64,000 bases of DNA from Desmodesmus armatus (taxonomy: Eukaryota; Chlorophyta; Chlorophyceae; Sphaeropleales; Scenedesmaceae). The notes under the pieces were generated by a model that was given only the letters and a program-made list of their open reading frames with translations, was not told where the DNA came from and did no database searches. The stretch is from positions 124,001 to 188,000 of the forward strand of contig VIIQ02000008.1 of NCBI GenBank assembly GCA_007449985.2. Reading direction: 5' to 3'. Positions 1 through 11,430 of this stretch are shown piece after piece. The stretch's first letter is position 1; every line of letters starts with the position of its first letter. Position numbers and translations under genes: made by a program.

Positions 1-57
1 CAACCCATGTGTGACAATCACTGATGGCTGATCCCTTGCAATGCCTGCCCCTGTCAG

Positions 58-579
58 GTGTTTGATGTGGCATGGTGTCCAAGCAACAGCACAGTGTTTG
101 CAGCAGTCACAGCAGACGGGCGTCTGGAAGTGTGGGACTTTGCAGTCAGCACGCTGCGGCCTGTTTGCCAGCACGCTGTCACTAAAACTGCCATGACCGC
201 CCTGCTGTTTGCCAAGGTGAGTCAAGCAAAGGTTAGACCGTCTACCCTCTCTAGTAATTGGCTGCTTTCGTTTCTTGTTGCTCAAACTGCGCTGTCCTGC
301 CTCACCTGGGCTCTGCACCGTATCGGCTGAAAGGTGGTGCTGAGTGACACGCTGTCGGCCCATGCAGGCGACTTTACTTGCGTGTTGTAACTCAGCTGCT
401 TGCTGTTGCATCTGCAGGATGCCCCTGTGGTGGTTTCAGCTACAGATGCAGGCGCCTTGCAGGTCTACCGGCTTGTCAACATTGCAGCAGACAGGTTCGA
501 GCCTCCTGAGTTGCAGCACGTGCGCCTGGAGGAAGCATTGCGTGCAAACATCATGAAGGCGGCATTGGTTGGAAGCTGA
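58..579 (+). CDS. Dynein intermediate chain, C-terminal WD40 part (5' end outside window)
   Basis: Last two exons of a WD40-repeat dynein intermediate chain, read as 58-216 and 418-579 with an in-phase GT-AG intron. The first exon begins right after an acceptor CAG and encodes VFDVAWCPSNSTVFAAV followed by LEVWDF, the form of the late beta-propeller blades of axonemal intermediate chains (DNAI1/IC78 and DNAI4/IC138 families). The second exon gives one more blade (VVVSATDAGALQVYRL) and a short acidic tail ending at TGA. In the family this subunit sits at the base of a dynein arm and binds the heavy chains in the flagellum. Which paralogue it is cannot be settled from this fragment. A further 45-base intron leading to an exon starting near 608 is possible but unlikely. 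The family is fairly sure, the subtype is not. Confidence 0.72.
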
Positions 580-792
580 CCAGATCACTCATAATGGTTG
601 TTGCAGGAGGGTTTGGACGTGCAGCTGGCCGTTCACAATCCTGTCAAGCAAGCAAGCAAGCAGTATGTCATGCTTTGCTGCCTGGTGTTGGTGCCACTCA
701 GGTGCCACTATTTATTTGAGCGTACTTGTCTCATGGTGCTGCTGCTCTGGTGCACCCAGTCTAAGCCACGATAAACTGCTGCAGCAACTGAA

Positions 793-797
793 TGTAA
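793..797 (+). terminator. TGTAA poly(A) signal of the dynein gene
   Basis: TGTAA lies 214 bases after the dynein stop codon. This pentamer is the usual chlorophycean nuclear poly(A) signal. The assignment rests on motif and position only. Confidence 0.4.
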
Positions 798-838
798 AGC
801 AACGGGCAACACGGAACATCGGCAGCTGTCGCTACAGG

Positions 839-866
839 TTTGAACGAGGGTTATGGCGCGCTCCAA
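839..866 (+). promoter_or_regulatory. Conserved promoter block of the F-box/LRR family, copy A
   Basis: The 28 bases starting TTTGAACGAGGG and containing TGGCGCGC then CCAA recur upstream of all three F-box/LRR/coiled-coil genes (also 56967-56994 and 61376-61403 on the minus strand). Here it ends about 130 bases before the ATG at 998. The rest of this upstream region looks diverged from copies B and C, so survival of the block suggests a bound element. The GGCGCGC core resembles an E2F/DP site; that identification is an inference. Confidence 0.45.
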
Positions 867-997
867 GTGCCTCGTTGTTACGGCCATCTGAAGCTTCCTC
901 ACCACCCGTACGTTCGCTACTCAGATATGTGTCGAGAACGGCACGGCTGATTGATCGATCAAAGAGAGACTCTATAGCTGAAGGACAACCGGCTTGA

Positions 998-3900
998 ATG
1001 GCTGCCCCGCAGCTGTGGAGCTTCAGGGACGATGGAGCGAGCACTCAATCAAGATTGAAAAGTGTGAGTAGCTGAAAGCGCCTCTGCGTGTGGCCACAGC
1101 CCCACTCCATCGATGGATATCCTGGCACAGCATTCTTGAACAGCTGTGCTCACACACCCAGCAGGTGTTACCTTTTGCTTAGCCGCAGCATATGACAAAG
1201 AAGTTGTTTCTGCATGTACGTTGCGTTTCCGTGCAGCTTTCTGATCTGCCAGACGAGGTGCTGGTGGTGCTGATGCAGCACGTGCCGCTACAGCAGCGCC
1301 TGGTGGGCTGCGCCCGGCTCAGTAGCCAGTTCAGGAGGGCATCAGCAGCAGCAACCACTGCCATCAAGCACCATGCAGCCAGCATGGGCACAGTGTATGG
1401 CCTGCAGGCCTACTTGCAGTCCCATGGGACCATGGTGGCCAGCCTGGACCTCAAGCCACCCATGACAGCACTGCAGCGGCTGCCTTTTTCCTTGCAGCGG
1501 TTGCCCTGCCCTGGCCTGCTCAAGCTGCAGCTGACAGACACCTTAGTGCAGCTCACAGCCATCCCAGGCAGCCAACAGCCGGGCATCCTGTCGTCCTGCA
1601 CGGCCCTCACTAGCCTATGCCTGCTGAACTGCAACGTGCTGGACCCCTCGCAGCAGCTGGGTGGGCTATCAGTGCTGCAGGACCTGCAGGAGCTGGTGGT
1701 GAGGTGGGACTCTGACAGCACCAGGCGCGCAAGCCAACCCCTGTCCCTCCTGCCCGGCAGTCTGCTGTCACAGCTGGTGGGCCTAACCCATGTCCACCTG
1801 GCGGAGACCATGAGGTTTGCCAGCCTGGAGCACCTCAGCTGCCTCACAGACCTGCAGCAGTTTCGCGTTGTGCTGGCTGCTGACGCCAAGCAGGAAAGGT
1901 TCTCAGGGCTGCACGAGCTGCAGCACTTGACCAGCTTGGGGCTTGACTGCTATCAGTCTCAGCAGAGCATGGGCTTTATGAATACGAGGTGCCTGTACCG
2001 AGCCACCAGCCTGCAAGAGTTGGACGTATGGGCATGCAAAGCGTTCTCGCCATCTGTGCTGAAGGAGATGACCAGCCTGCAAAGGCTCATCGTCAGGAAA
2101 GCCAGCAGCCTCCCTCGCGACGCACGGGGCACTTCCTCCTGGCTTCAAGTGCTGCCTCGCCTCACAGCAGTGACAAGGCTGGACCTGTCAGGCACCCTGC
2201 AGCACCCTGCAGTGCAGCTTGAGGACTACACAGCACTGGCCTGCCTCAGCAACCTGGTGGTGCTGGATCTGTCAGACTGTGTGCTACCTGCAGGCATGTG
2301 GCAGCAGCTGGCCCAAGCTGGCATGCCCATGCGCAGTGTCAGGAGCCTTGCCATCAACAACTGCACAGCTGAGCCCCTGGACACAGATGGCCTGTCCAGC
2401 CTGGTGAAGTGCTTCCCTTCCCTGGCCTACATGTCCTGTGTGCAGTCGACCCAGGACAGCATACAGTGGACAGCCCTGCAGCAGCTGCCCTACCTCAAGA
2501 CTGTGCACATCAACGGCATCACGGATGCAGCTGCCCCTGTGCTGGCCTCCCTGCAGCGCCTCACCACCCTCAAGATCATGAGCCCCAGCAGCATCACGGA
2601 CCTTGGCCTGCTGCAGCTGACAGCCCTCTCACGGCTGGAGCACCTGCAGGTCTCTGGCAACCTCAGCTGTCTTCTGGCCAATGGCGATCCCCTGGCAGCC
2701 CAGTCCAATCTTGACATCAAGAACTGGGCACCAGCTGGTCAGGTTTGTCACCCAGCGCACCACTCCATGGAGTCTGGCCAGACACAGGCGTTGCCGCATG
2801 GCATGCGCCGAGCCAATTGGCACATCAACAACCTAACCCCAGCTCTCAGCACAGTCGCAAGCATGCTTCATCGCACTCCAACTTCCAGTTGTGCATGAAG
2901 GCTCAGCTTTGCACAACACATTCCAAGCATGCCCTAATAGAGGTGTTTGCAGCTCAGCTGCCACCTCCACAGTGCAGGCTGCATGTTGAGCTTTGCACAG
3001 CAAGGCTCAGCCTGACTTGACACAGTACTGGGCCGTTCTTCGACACTGCTATATATATGTGCAGGTGCCTGATGTTGCCAAGCATCTGCTGCGCCTGTGC
3101 ATCAGGAGCAGCAGGTGCCAGCCGGTGCTGCTGGCTCAGATGAGTGACATGGAGAGCGACCTGCAGGACACCCGCAAAGAGCTTGTGGCTGCAAAGGCTG
3201 CGCTGAGCAACAGCAAGGGACTGCTAGAGTCACAGCGTGCACAGCGTGCACAGCTTGAGTCACTGCTGGCTTCGGCTCAGGCAGCCCCTCGTCAGGCGGC
3301 AATCGTAAGCTGGGTATCACATGCCTTCATGCAGCTATGATGCTTTTGTCAGCATGTTAGGAAGGCTGGTAGCACACATGTCAGGCCGCCTGAAGTATGC
3401 TGACTGCGAGTTAACCTGCTTTGGTGCCAGTTGCATGCCATATGGCATGCATGGTACAGTGCCAGCACTATACCATGTATGGGACAGTACCAGCTGCTTC
3501 TGCAGTGCCCAGCACAACAGCCAGCCCTCAAGGCCTTTGGGATGTGTCAGAAAACAGTGTAGCAACTTGCTTGCAACCTGCAGTTGCAAGTCCGGGAGGC
3601 TGCGGCTGCCAGGCTTGAGACGAAGCTGACATGCCTGGAGGCAAGCCTGAAGGTCAAGGAGGGGAAGCTGCAGGCAAGGGTGCAAAATGCAGTGGCCAGG
3701 GAGCGCAAGACAGCGGCTGCTGTTGCAAATGTGGCAGCCAACAAAGCTGAGTGCGATGAGAGGTGGCGCCAGGTGGGTTGGAATTGCCAGGTTGGCAGTC
3801 AGGATGGCGGGGTAAACACAAGCTTCAAACGATGTCATGATTTTGTAACATGGGGCCCAACACAACTGCTGGCCAGCATGGATGAATCCGAGGCTTGCTT

Positions 3901-4485
3901 TATCCCTGGCAGATAGCAGCAGCCTGCTGTTCCGGCTGACAGTGGAGAATCTTGGCGTCAGCACTTTATGCATATCCCCACGTGCGTACCTACCGTGGCC
4001 ACCATGCTTGCAACCTGCAGATTGAGGCCCGAGAGCTTGCTGCTGCTGGCCTTGAGCGCCAGCTGAGGAGCCAGGGTGACGCCCTGAAGCTGCAGAGTGA
4101 CCGCCAGGAACGGTTGGAAGCCAGCCTGGAAGCTAGGGAGCAGGACCTCGAGCTGCTGGCAGGGTCCAACAGCGCAATACTGCAGCTGGTTGAAAGGGAG
4201 CGCAAGGCTGCAGCTGCTGCTGCGAAGGCGGCTTCCAGGGAAGCGTGGTGCGCGGATGAGTCACAGCAGCTTGACAGGAGGCTACAGGCCATCGTAGATA
4301 GGGAGCAGCAGGTGGCAGCAACCCAGAAGCGGCTGGATGCCCGCTCGTCCAGGTTAAACTGGGACGAGCAGCAACTGCGTCAGGCGCAGCAGGCATTGAA
4401 GCAGTCGCAAGCAGAGATGCAGAAGCAGCAGCAGGTGACGTATGCACCCCACTATCATGGTTACAACAGCACATACAGGCGCTAG
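998..4485 (+). CDS. F-box/LRR protein with C-terminal coiled coil, copy A (intact)
   Basis: Five exons: 998-1063, 1237-2742, 3065-3304, 3584-3772 and 4021-4485, all joined in phase 0, giving about 821 residues. Residues 23-60 (LSDLPDEVLVVLMQHVP...) fit an F-box, the motif that docks substrate receptors onto SKP1 in SCF ubiquitin ligases. Exon 2 then carries an array of irregular leucine-rich repeats (such as LTSLCLLNCNVLD and LSNLVVLDLSDC), the usual substrate-binding part. Exons 3-5 encode a long Ala/Glu/Gln-rich coiled coil (LDRRLQAIVDREQQVAATQK) ending in a short Gln-rich, Tyr-containing tail. The ATG was chosen because its short first exon matches those of copies B and C. No stop or frame break was seen, unlike B and C. 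The F-box call is moderate, the LRR and coiled coil are clear, and the substrate is unknown. Confidence 0.8.
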
Positions 4486-4838
4486 CATGCTACGGCTGCC
4501 AGTCCATGTCCTGTGTACTGCAGCGGTGCTGCGTTGTAGGGTTGATGCAGAGATGCATGGGCATGTGTTTCATCACAGAGCATGTGACTGCTGTGACAAG
4601 GATCCGACACGGAGGGAACTGTTAGCACTCTGTGCTAGTGTTGTCTTGTGTGTGTGTGTGTGCTTTATGTCCACCACTCGATGCATGGTAGCATGGTTGG
4701 TGTCATGCCAACCCGTGCAGCAGTGAATGGTGCATTGGTCTTCACTTGGCAAGGTGAGACAGTGCCCGGAACCGGGGAGGTAGCAAGATTTCCTGTGGAG
4801 ACACTGGGAACACACAAAGATGGGAACACAGAACACAA

Positions 4839-4843
4839 TGTAA
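4839..4843 (+). terminator. TGTAA poly(A) signal of copy A
   Basis: TGTAA lies about 350 bases after the copy A stop, between two direct copies of CACTTGGCAAGGTGA near 4743 and 4884. A second TGTAA follows near 5096. Supported by motif and position only. Confidence 0.35.
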
Positions 4844-5170
4844 CTAGCACTGGGTCCCCCACCGCCACCCCAGGCAACGAAAGCCACTTGGCAAGGTGAC
4901 ACAACCAGTGTGACCAGTGTGCTCACGCCTTACCCATGATGCACTCGCAATGGCAGTAGCAACGCCTCAACAGAGGGTCCAACAGGCACTACGAGGCTCT
5001 CCAGTTGGACATTTGCACCGTTCAGCACTTTCTCCCCCTCTGTGTGCCATCATGGTCAAGCAAGCTGCTGTGTCACATGTCCATATATATGCATGTGTAA
5101 CCTGCAGAAGTGGCTGTGCAGAGCTAGGGAAAACAGCAAAGCACTGCCGCAGTTTGTGCTCACCAGGTCG

Positions 5171-5175
5171 TTACA
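5171..5175 (-). terminator. TGTAA poly(A) signal of the OPR gene
   Basis: TTACA on the plus strand reads TGTAA on the minus strand, about 146 bases past the OPR stop codon. This is a typical chlorophycean distance. Confidence 0.45.
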
Positions 5176-5320
5176 ATTTTGTATCCCAGCAGTCACCAGG
5201 AACACATCATCCACAAAGCGTTTGCTGACACACACCCGACAGCCAAACATGCAAACACTCCTCAAGCTTTCATGCAATGCAATGCACACGCATGATACAC
5301 ACTGTAGCTGTGCAGCTACA

Positions 5321-8300
5321 TCAATACCCCTTTGCAATCATTGATGCTGCTGCAGGCCTGCGGAAGCCCAATGGCGGCAGCTGGGGTTTGGGCAGCAGCT
5401 CTGGCACACTGCTGCCGCCATTGCTGCCGCTGCTGCTGTCATCACCGCCATGAGGATGACTGCTGCTGTCAGCTGCAGCAGCATGGCTGCTGCCACCAGC
5501 TGCCGACTTGGCATGAGTCTGGCTGGGCTGCAGGTCGGCAGCATCCACTAGCTGCTGCTTTTCAGCAGCTGTTGCTGCAACGGCAGAAGTCTGCAGGGTC
5601 GCCGGGGTGGCTGTACCCAGCTGCTGCTGAGACGCACTCAGTGTTCCTGCTGCTGCTGCTGCTGAAGCTGCAGGAACAGATGCTGTCCCCGCTGCCTTAC
5701 CCCCTGGCAAAGCATCAGCAGACCCAGCAGCAGCAGCAGCAGCAGCCACCCAGGCCTCTGCTGCCTCCAAACTGCTGAATCCCTGCCGGGACAGCTGCTG
5801 CACCACGTCCCCAACTGGCCCCAGCCCCAGCTCCTGCAATGCTCCCACACACTGCAGCAGCTCCTGACCAGTCAACCCCTGCAGCCGCCCTTGCAGCACC
5901 ACACACACACCCGCCAACCACGAAACCCCCGGCCGCACCCCCAGCCCCGCTAAACCCTGCAGAAGCCGTGCCAGGCCTTTGCCGCTAAACCCTGGCATCT
6001 GCCGCTCCGCGTGGTGCAGTGCGGCTTGGACCCAACCTGCGCCAGGGTTGTACCGCAGCTGTCCAAAACCCCACACCATGTCTGCCAGGCAGTCGGGGTT
6101 TAGGTCACCTAGGTGGTAGTGAGACTCCTCGGCTATCAGACCAAGCCAGGAGGGGTTGGGGCCCAGCCGCTGCTGTTGCTGCTGCTGCTGCTGGGAGACG
6201 CGTGCCAGGGTGGCCAGGGTTTTGCTCATCATGGGTCCGCTCATCAAGTGAAGCTTGTCAGCAGTGGAGGATAGGAAGCTGCAAAGAAAGTGGAGCGGAG
6301 GGGGGGGGGGGAAGCGGGGGGAGGGGGGGGGGGGTCAGCTGGAAAACAGAAGGTGTGTTTGTGGGGGCCAGATTGTGCTTCCTGCTGCCTGTGTGCCTCA
6401 CTCAGGCATGACACCCTGTGCATCCACCCAGTTGCATATGTGCTGACGGTCAGGCTGGCACCGGGGATCCTGCCCCCCTTCCTCACCGTCCTCCCTCGCT
6501 ACCACAGCCCACCCACATCACTGCTGCCGTGACAGCACAGCAGTACCCTAACATCCACATGACTGGCAGTACAGCCGACAATTGTGTTGATTGAGACTAC
6601 TTGAACTAGTTGAGACTACTTGAACTATATTGTGTATGGTCACTCAACTCAGGTGCCTAGTGTCTGTTCCAAGTCTCACCTCGCCACCAGGTCCCTGTGT
6701 GGGTTCATCCCCAGCTCCAGCAGCGCCCCCCCCCCTCCCAACACATCCCTCCCAGAGGTCAGCTCCAGCAGTGTTCATCAACCCCTTGTGATCAGCAAGC
6801 TTCAACCACTGCCGCACAAACCAGGTCCAACCCCTCGCATCCAGGTCACTTCTGATTCGACAAACCAAGTCAACTACTTGTAGGTGTTGCTTTGCCCCCA
6901 TGTAACTCACCTAGCCACGAGGTCCCTGTGAGGTTTCATCCCCAGCTCCAGCAGCCCCCACAGTGTGTTGACAAGGCGTGGTGCAGACATGGATGGCAGG
7001 CGTGTCTCCACCTGCTGCAGTGCTGCTGCTGACCAGCTGGGGGGAGGGGGCCTGTCTGGGGTGAGGGAGGCCAGGGCCGCTAGGCAGGAGGACAGCTGGT
7101 GGGGGGTGAAGGAGGGGAGCTTCGGCTCAGAAGCAGCGTAGAACCTGCAGGGGGGGGGGGAGAGGGTGTGTTGCGTCAGGGTTGGTTCTGTGACTGGGCT
7201 ACTTGTGTGGTGTATGTGTGTGAGTGAGTGGGGGGGGTATACAGGTGCAATCACTGCAGTCCCCACTCTTGACTATGCACTCAGGGCTAAGCAGGAGACC
7301 CGCTGGCGGGGGGTGAAGGAGGGGAGCTTCGGCTCAGAGGAGGCAGCGTAGAACTTGCGGGGGGGGGGCATGGGTTGAAGGGGGGAGAGGGGGAGGGACG
7401 GTGTGTTGCGTCAGGGTTGGTGCTGTGACTGGAAAGCATGTCCAGTGTGAGCAGGTGGCAACCCATCCAGCTGCCCCAGCACACTAGATCATTCCAACCA
7501 ACACCCCCCTCAGACCTCCATCTCTCTCTCGTCCCTGCATCCCCATTGAGGGTACATGCTGACACCCCTCCCCCTTCCAAAACCCACCCCCTCTCCACCC
7601 CACCCACCTGGCCATCCACTTGCTGTTAGGTCTGTGCCCCAGTTCCGCCAGTGCCGCCAGAATCACCCCCAGCTCCCTGCTGCTGGTGTGGTTCATGAGC
7701 CCCTCCAGCCTGCCCAGCACACTGACCAGCCAGCTGCCAGGCAGCACCTTCAGCTGAAGCCGACCAGCAGCCCACAGGGTGTTGGCTACAGCCTGGCATG
7801 ATGCGTGGGGTAGGGCGGCGTCCATGTGGGCCAGGAAAGACAGCAACCAAGCACGCTGAGGAGCCTGCAAGAGTGGGGTGGGGTGGGGCAGGGGGGAGGG
7901 GGCAAGATGGTGGGGGGGGGGGGACACTATTCTTCAGTGTGCTTGGAAAGGTGAGGGGGACAGGCGCAGTGAAAGCGGCAGGGTGGTAGGATGAGGGAAG
8001 CGGGCCACAGGGTGTTGGCAACGGCCTGGTTGGAGGTGTAGGGTAGGGCCGTGCCCATGTGGGCTGCGAAAGAAAGGAGCCAAGCACGCTGAGGAGCCTG
8101 CAAGAGGAGGGGGGCAGGGGGCAATATGCGTCGGTGTGTAAGACACTTGTACTAGGTGTTATCAGGATGCAGGTGCGTGTGGACGGCTGGGGTGGGGAGC
8201 TGGCAACAGAGCGGGTGCCGATGGCAAGGGTGAAGGCGCCCTCTATAGTCATCGCCCCCCCTAGCCCACCTTCCTGAGCCGTCCCAGTGCCCAGAACATG

Positions 8301-11300
8301 TTGGCCAGTGCCTGGCTGCTTGCCTGGCCCATCCTGGCCCTACTGCTGGCCCAGAACCTGGCCCACCAGGCCTCAGGGGGCATGTAGCCCAGCAGCGCAA
8401 AGCTGTAGGCAGTCAGAGACAGGTCCTGGGCGCTGCAGCTGTTGGCGGTTGAGAAGTGTGACTGGGTCCGAGAAAAGTGTGGCTGGGTCCTGGATAAGTG
8501 TGAGGGTGGGGGTAACGCCATCAGGGCCAGGCTGGCCTCAGAAAGCTGCTGCAGGCTGGCCGCAGGGGGCCGGTAGCGCAGCTTGGCCAGAGACCTGCAG
8601 CAGCAGCAGCAGCAGTCCAGGGACAGGGTCAAGGCTGCATACAGCACAGCATGGCACAGCATGGCATGGTGCAGAAGTTGATGACTGTGCCCAACTCAGG
8701 TGAAGGGTATGTAATGAATTGAGGCAGTACTACTTGGCCTAGTACAGTGCAACACCCTTCATTCCGTTAACAGCCACACCAGTAGCCACTTCGCCCCCCT
8801 CATCATGCACTCCCCCCTCCCCAAAAACACACACGCTCACCACAACAGGTTAGCCAGCCCCTGGCTACTGAAGCCATGCCTTGACTCCACAGCAGCAGCC
8901 ACATAAGCCTCAGCCCAACTCCTGTCAGGCCGAGGAAGCCCCAAAGCCCCCATACTGGCCAGCCCTAAACCCAGGTTAGACAGGCCCTGCGGGCTAAACC
9001 CTGGCAATTGATCCCGTGTGGCAGCATACAGCACAGCAGCCCAGTCGGCCCCTGGCCGCCGCTGCAGCTTCCCTAAAGCCCACACCATGATGGAAAAACC
9101 CTGGGGGGTAAACCCTTGGGGAAGGGTTGTGGGGGATTGAACCCTTGGGGGCTGCTGTAGGCTGGTGTGAGGCCGTCCTCCTCATCGCTGCCACTGCTGC
9201 CGTCGTCACTCGTGTCACCCGGGTTACTGCTGCCGTCACTCCTGCCGCGCTGCTGCTGTGGCGGCTGCATTGCTGCCGCTGTTGCTGCCAGGAAGGCACT
9301 CCACCAGTGCCTGCTGGGCTTCACCTCACACCAGCCGTCTGCTGTGGCAACAGCATGGATGATCATCACCAGCTGCTGGGGGTTCAGGCAGCCGCCACTG
9401 CTGCCGCCACTGCTGCCGCTGCTGCTGGTGAGTGAGTGTGTGGTGCTGCTGCCCTCCAGGAGGGGTGTGGACAGATGCAGCAGGTCACCCCACAGGGCAG
9501 GGGCCTAGGAAGGCGGAGGGAGGGAACAAGCGACGAAGGGCATGCAGCACAGCACAGCAGGCAGCACAGCACAGCATATCAGTCGACAGGTCCTGCATGC
9601 TGCTTCAACATGCGACAACACGCTTCACCTTCTATATAAGGGCAAGGCTCACTCCCCCCACCCCCGCTGCCAGCATCCATGTCCCCTTCTGCGGCCACAA
9701 CGATTGCTCACCCTGCATCCTGTGTCTGCTGCTCCCAGTTGTGCCAGGTGCCTCAGTCCCAGTGTGATGCCTAGTTCATCCAGCTCCAGCAGCTGGCTCT
9801 GCAGCAGACGCACCAGCCGCCTGAAACACACACGAACCTGACGATGGACACAGAAAGACAGACACAGCAGAGGTGGCCGGGGGGGGGGGGGTCGTACTGA
9901 GTTAGGGGTGTGTGAGAAGGGTTTGCATGGTGGACTTGTGAGTGATAGTGTAGCAAAGGTTGGAGGCTCACGCACGCGGTGATGCAGAAGGCAGGACAGG
10001 GGACACAAAAAGTGCCGGCCACCTCAACCCCCTGCTTGCCGCCCTCCCTGTGGCCACCTTGGGTACATAGGCAGGGTCCCTCATCTGCTGCTGCTATCAT
10101 GGCTAGATGTTCTTCTCCCATCAACACCAAACCCAAAGGAAACCCTCACACCCCAGCCCCTCCCCCCATTCTCGTCTGTCTCCCCAACCTCCGCACACAC
10201 CTTGCGTTTGTATGCTGGGTCCCTCATCTGCTGCTGCTGTCGTGCCAGCCTGGCCAGTGCCTCAGCCGCTGCTGTGAGGTGCACCTGGTTGAGCCCACCA
10301 GCAGCAGCAGACGCCAGCAGCAGCGTCAGCAGCGCCTGAGGGTGACTCACACGACTCAACTCCCACGTCAACTGCTGCTGCTGCTGCTGCTGTTGATGCT
10401 GTTGTTGGTGTTCCCTTGTGGCTGGGGGTTCATCATACTGCTGCTGCTGCTGCTGCTGCTGTGGGTGGTTGTGATAGGGATGGTAGCCCTGCCCGTCAGT
10501 ATCCTGGATGTGCTGACCAGCCGCACCCCTATCGCCCCAGCTACTGCTGCTGCTGCTGCTGCCAGCAGAGTGTGAGTGAGTGAAGTGCTGTGTACTGCTG
10601 TGGTGGGTCTGCTGCATCTGCTGCAGCAGCCGATCCATACCTGGCTGCTGCTGCTGATATTCCTGCTCATGGTTCAGCTGCAGCTGCAGCAGCACATCCT
10701 TCTGGTGCTGGTGCTGCTGCTGTTGGTGCTGGTGCTGCTGCTGCAGTTGTGCGTCCAGGTCTTGCTGCAGCTCCTGCAGCTGCTGCTCATCAAACCCATA
10801 TGCCTCCAAAGCTGCCTCTGCCTCTGCCTCCTCACCCTGACCCTCCACACCCCCATCACCATACACAGCTGCATCATACCAACCACTGCTGCCGTCGTCA
10901 ACAGACTCCCCAGCAGCAGCAGTAGCAGCAGCAGCAGTGCGGGGTTGTGGCAGGTAGGTGTCCCCAGTGCCCTGCTGCTGCTCCTGCAGCTCCAGCAGCA
11001 GACTGTCCACCGGCTCACCCTGCTGCTGCTGATGCTGTAGCAACAGCAGATGGTCGTGGAAGGTCTGCAGCTGCTGAAGGTCTAGATCATCACCATGCTG
11101 CTGCTGCTGCTGCTGGGTGACACCTGAATGTGCTTCACTGCCACCCTTTGTTGGCCTGCGCCGTGAGCGGCCCTGCAGCTGCTGCTGATCGGCAGCAAGC
11201 TTGCCATCCCCATCAAAAGACGGCAGGGCGGCAGCTGCAACTGACCGGGGTGGGGCTTCAGCAGCTGAGGATGCTGGTGCTCCTGCAGGCACAGGCAGCT

Positions 11301-11430
11301 GCCGCTGCGCACTGCCTGCAGCATATATAGCGGTGCTGTGTTGCTGTATGGACAGCCTCGTTAGCGGTACTGCTGCTTGGAGCGCTGTGCAGCTGGGCTG
11401 GGTGCCAAAGCTGCTGCTGCTGCACCACAT
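5321..11430 (-). CDS. Octotricopeptide-repeat (OPR) protein with a very Gln-rich N-terminus
   Basis: Readable minus-strand exons are 11430-10201 (or 10199), 9820-9712, 9504 to 8841 (with a frame change near 9110 that needs a small intron or correction), 8594-8270, 7864-7608, 7144-6911 and 6278-5321, giving roughly 1,200 residues. Exon 1 starts with a Ser/Ala/Gln-rich stretch like an organelle transit peptide, then about 350 residues with repeated poly-Gln. Later exons carry helical repeats with the OPR signature: LANMFWALGRL, QAVANTLWAAGRL, IMVWALGKLQRRPGADW and LADMVWGFGQLRYNPGAGW. OPR proteins are mostly organellar RNA-binding factors acting on one or a few chloroplast or mitochondrial transcripts. 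The tail is Ala/Gln/Ser-rich with no RAP domain seen. Several exon boundaries have decayed copies in neighbouring introns. The family is clear; exact exons and RNA target are not. Confidence 0.72.
6677..6961 (-). repeat. Junction echo: duplicated exon end with donor, OPR gene
   Basis: The end of the 7144-6911 exon (reading LLELGMKPHRDLVAR then a GTGAG donor) recurs 230 bases further along the minus strand at 6731-6677 (LLELGMNPHRDLVAR, also with GTGAG). The second copy is next to a 10-base C run and is in a different frame from the upstream open stretch, so it is probably not used. Confidence 0.7.
7109..7368 (-). repeat. Junction echo: duplicated exon start with acceptor, OPR gene
   Basis: The start of the exon at 7144 (plus-strand GAGCTTCGGCTCAGA... 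to GTAGAACCTGCAG) recurs about 206 bases away at 7314-7368, with small indels and its AG acceptor changed to GCAAG. Both copies border G runs on the plus strand. Confidence 0.7.
7797..8106 (-). repeat. Junction echo: duplicated acceptor and OPR exon start
   Basis: The first 70-90 bases of the exon at 7864 (APQRAWLLSFLAHM...) recur 233 bases upstream in the gene at 8097 (APQRAWLLSFAAHM...). The second copy keeps its GCAG acceptor and frame through NTLWP and then diverges. It could serve as an alternative or relic exon. Confidence 0.72.
10057..10243 (-). repeat. Junction echo: duplicated end of OPR exon 1
   Basis: The exon 1 end (QQQMRDPAYKRK, then a donor) recurs 145 bases downstream in the gene as QQQMRDPAYVPK with its own AG before and AAG-GTGGCC after. 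That makes a possible 36-base, frame-preserving alternative micro-exon. Confidence 0.6.

Larger units (their letters stand above)
4486..5320. other. Convergent intergenic region between copy A and the OPR gene
   Basis: This is 3' flank for both neighbours. It holds a short TG run near 4646-4662, the CACTTGGCAAGGTGA direct repeat and poly(A) signals on both strands. No coding exon was recognised. Confidence 0.6.

Noticed and set aside
645..664. (GCAA)n run after the dynein gene
   Set aside because: A short simple repeat with no further support.
10590..11040. Long Ala-, Leu- or His-rich open frames on the plus strand
   Set aside because: They are antisense or frame-shifted shadows of the poly-Gln exon of the OPR gene; CAG/CTG repeats stay open in most frames.
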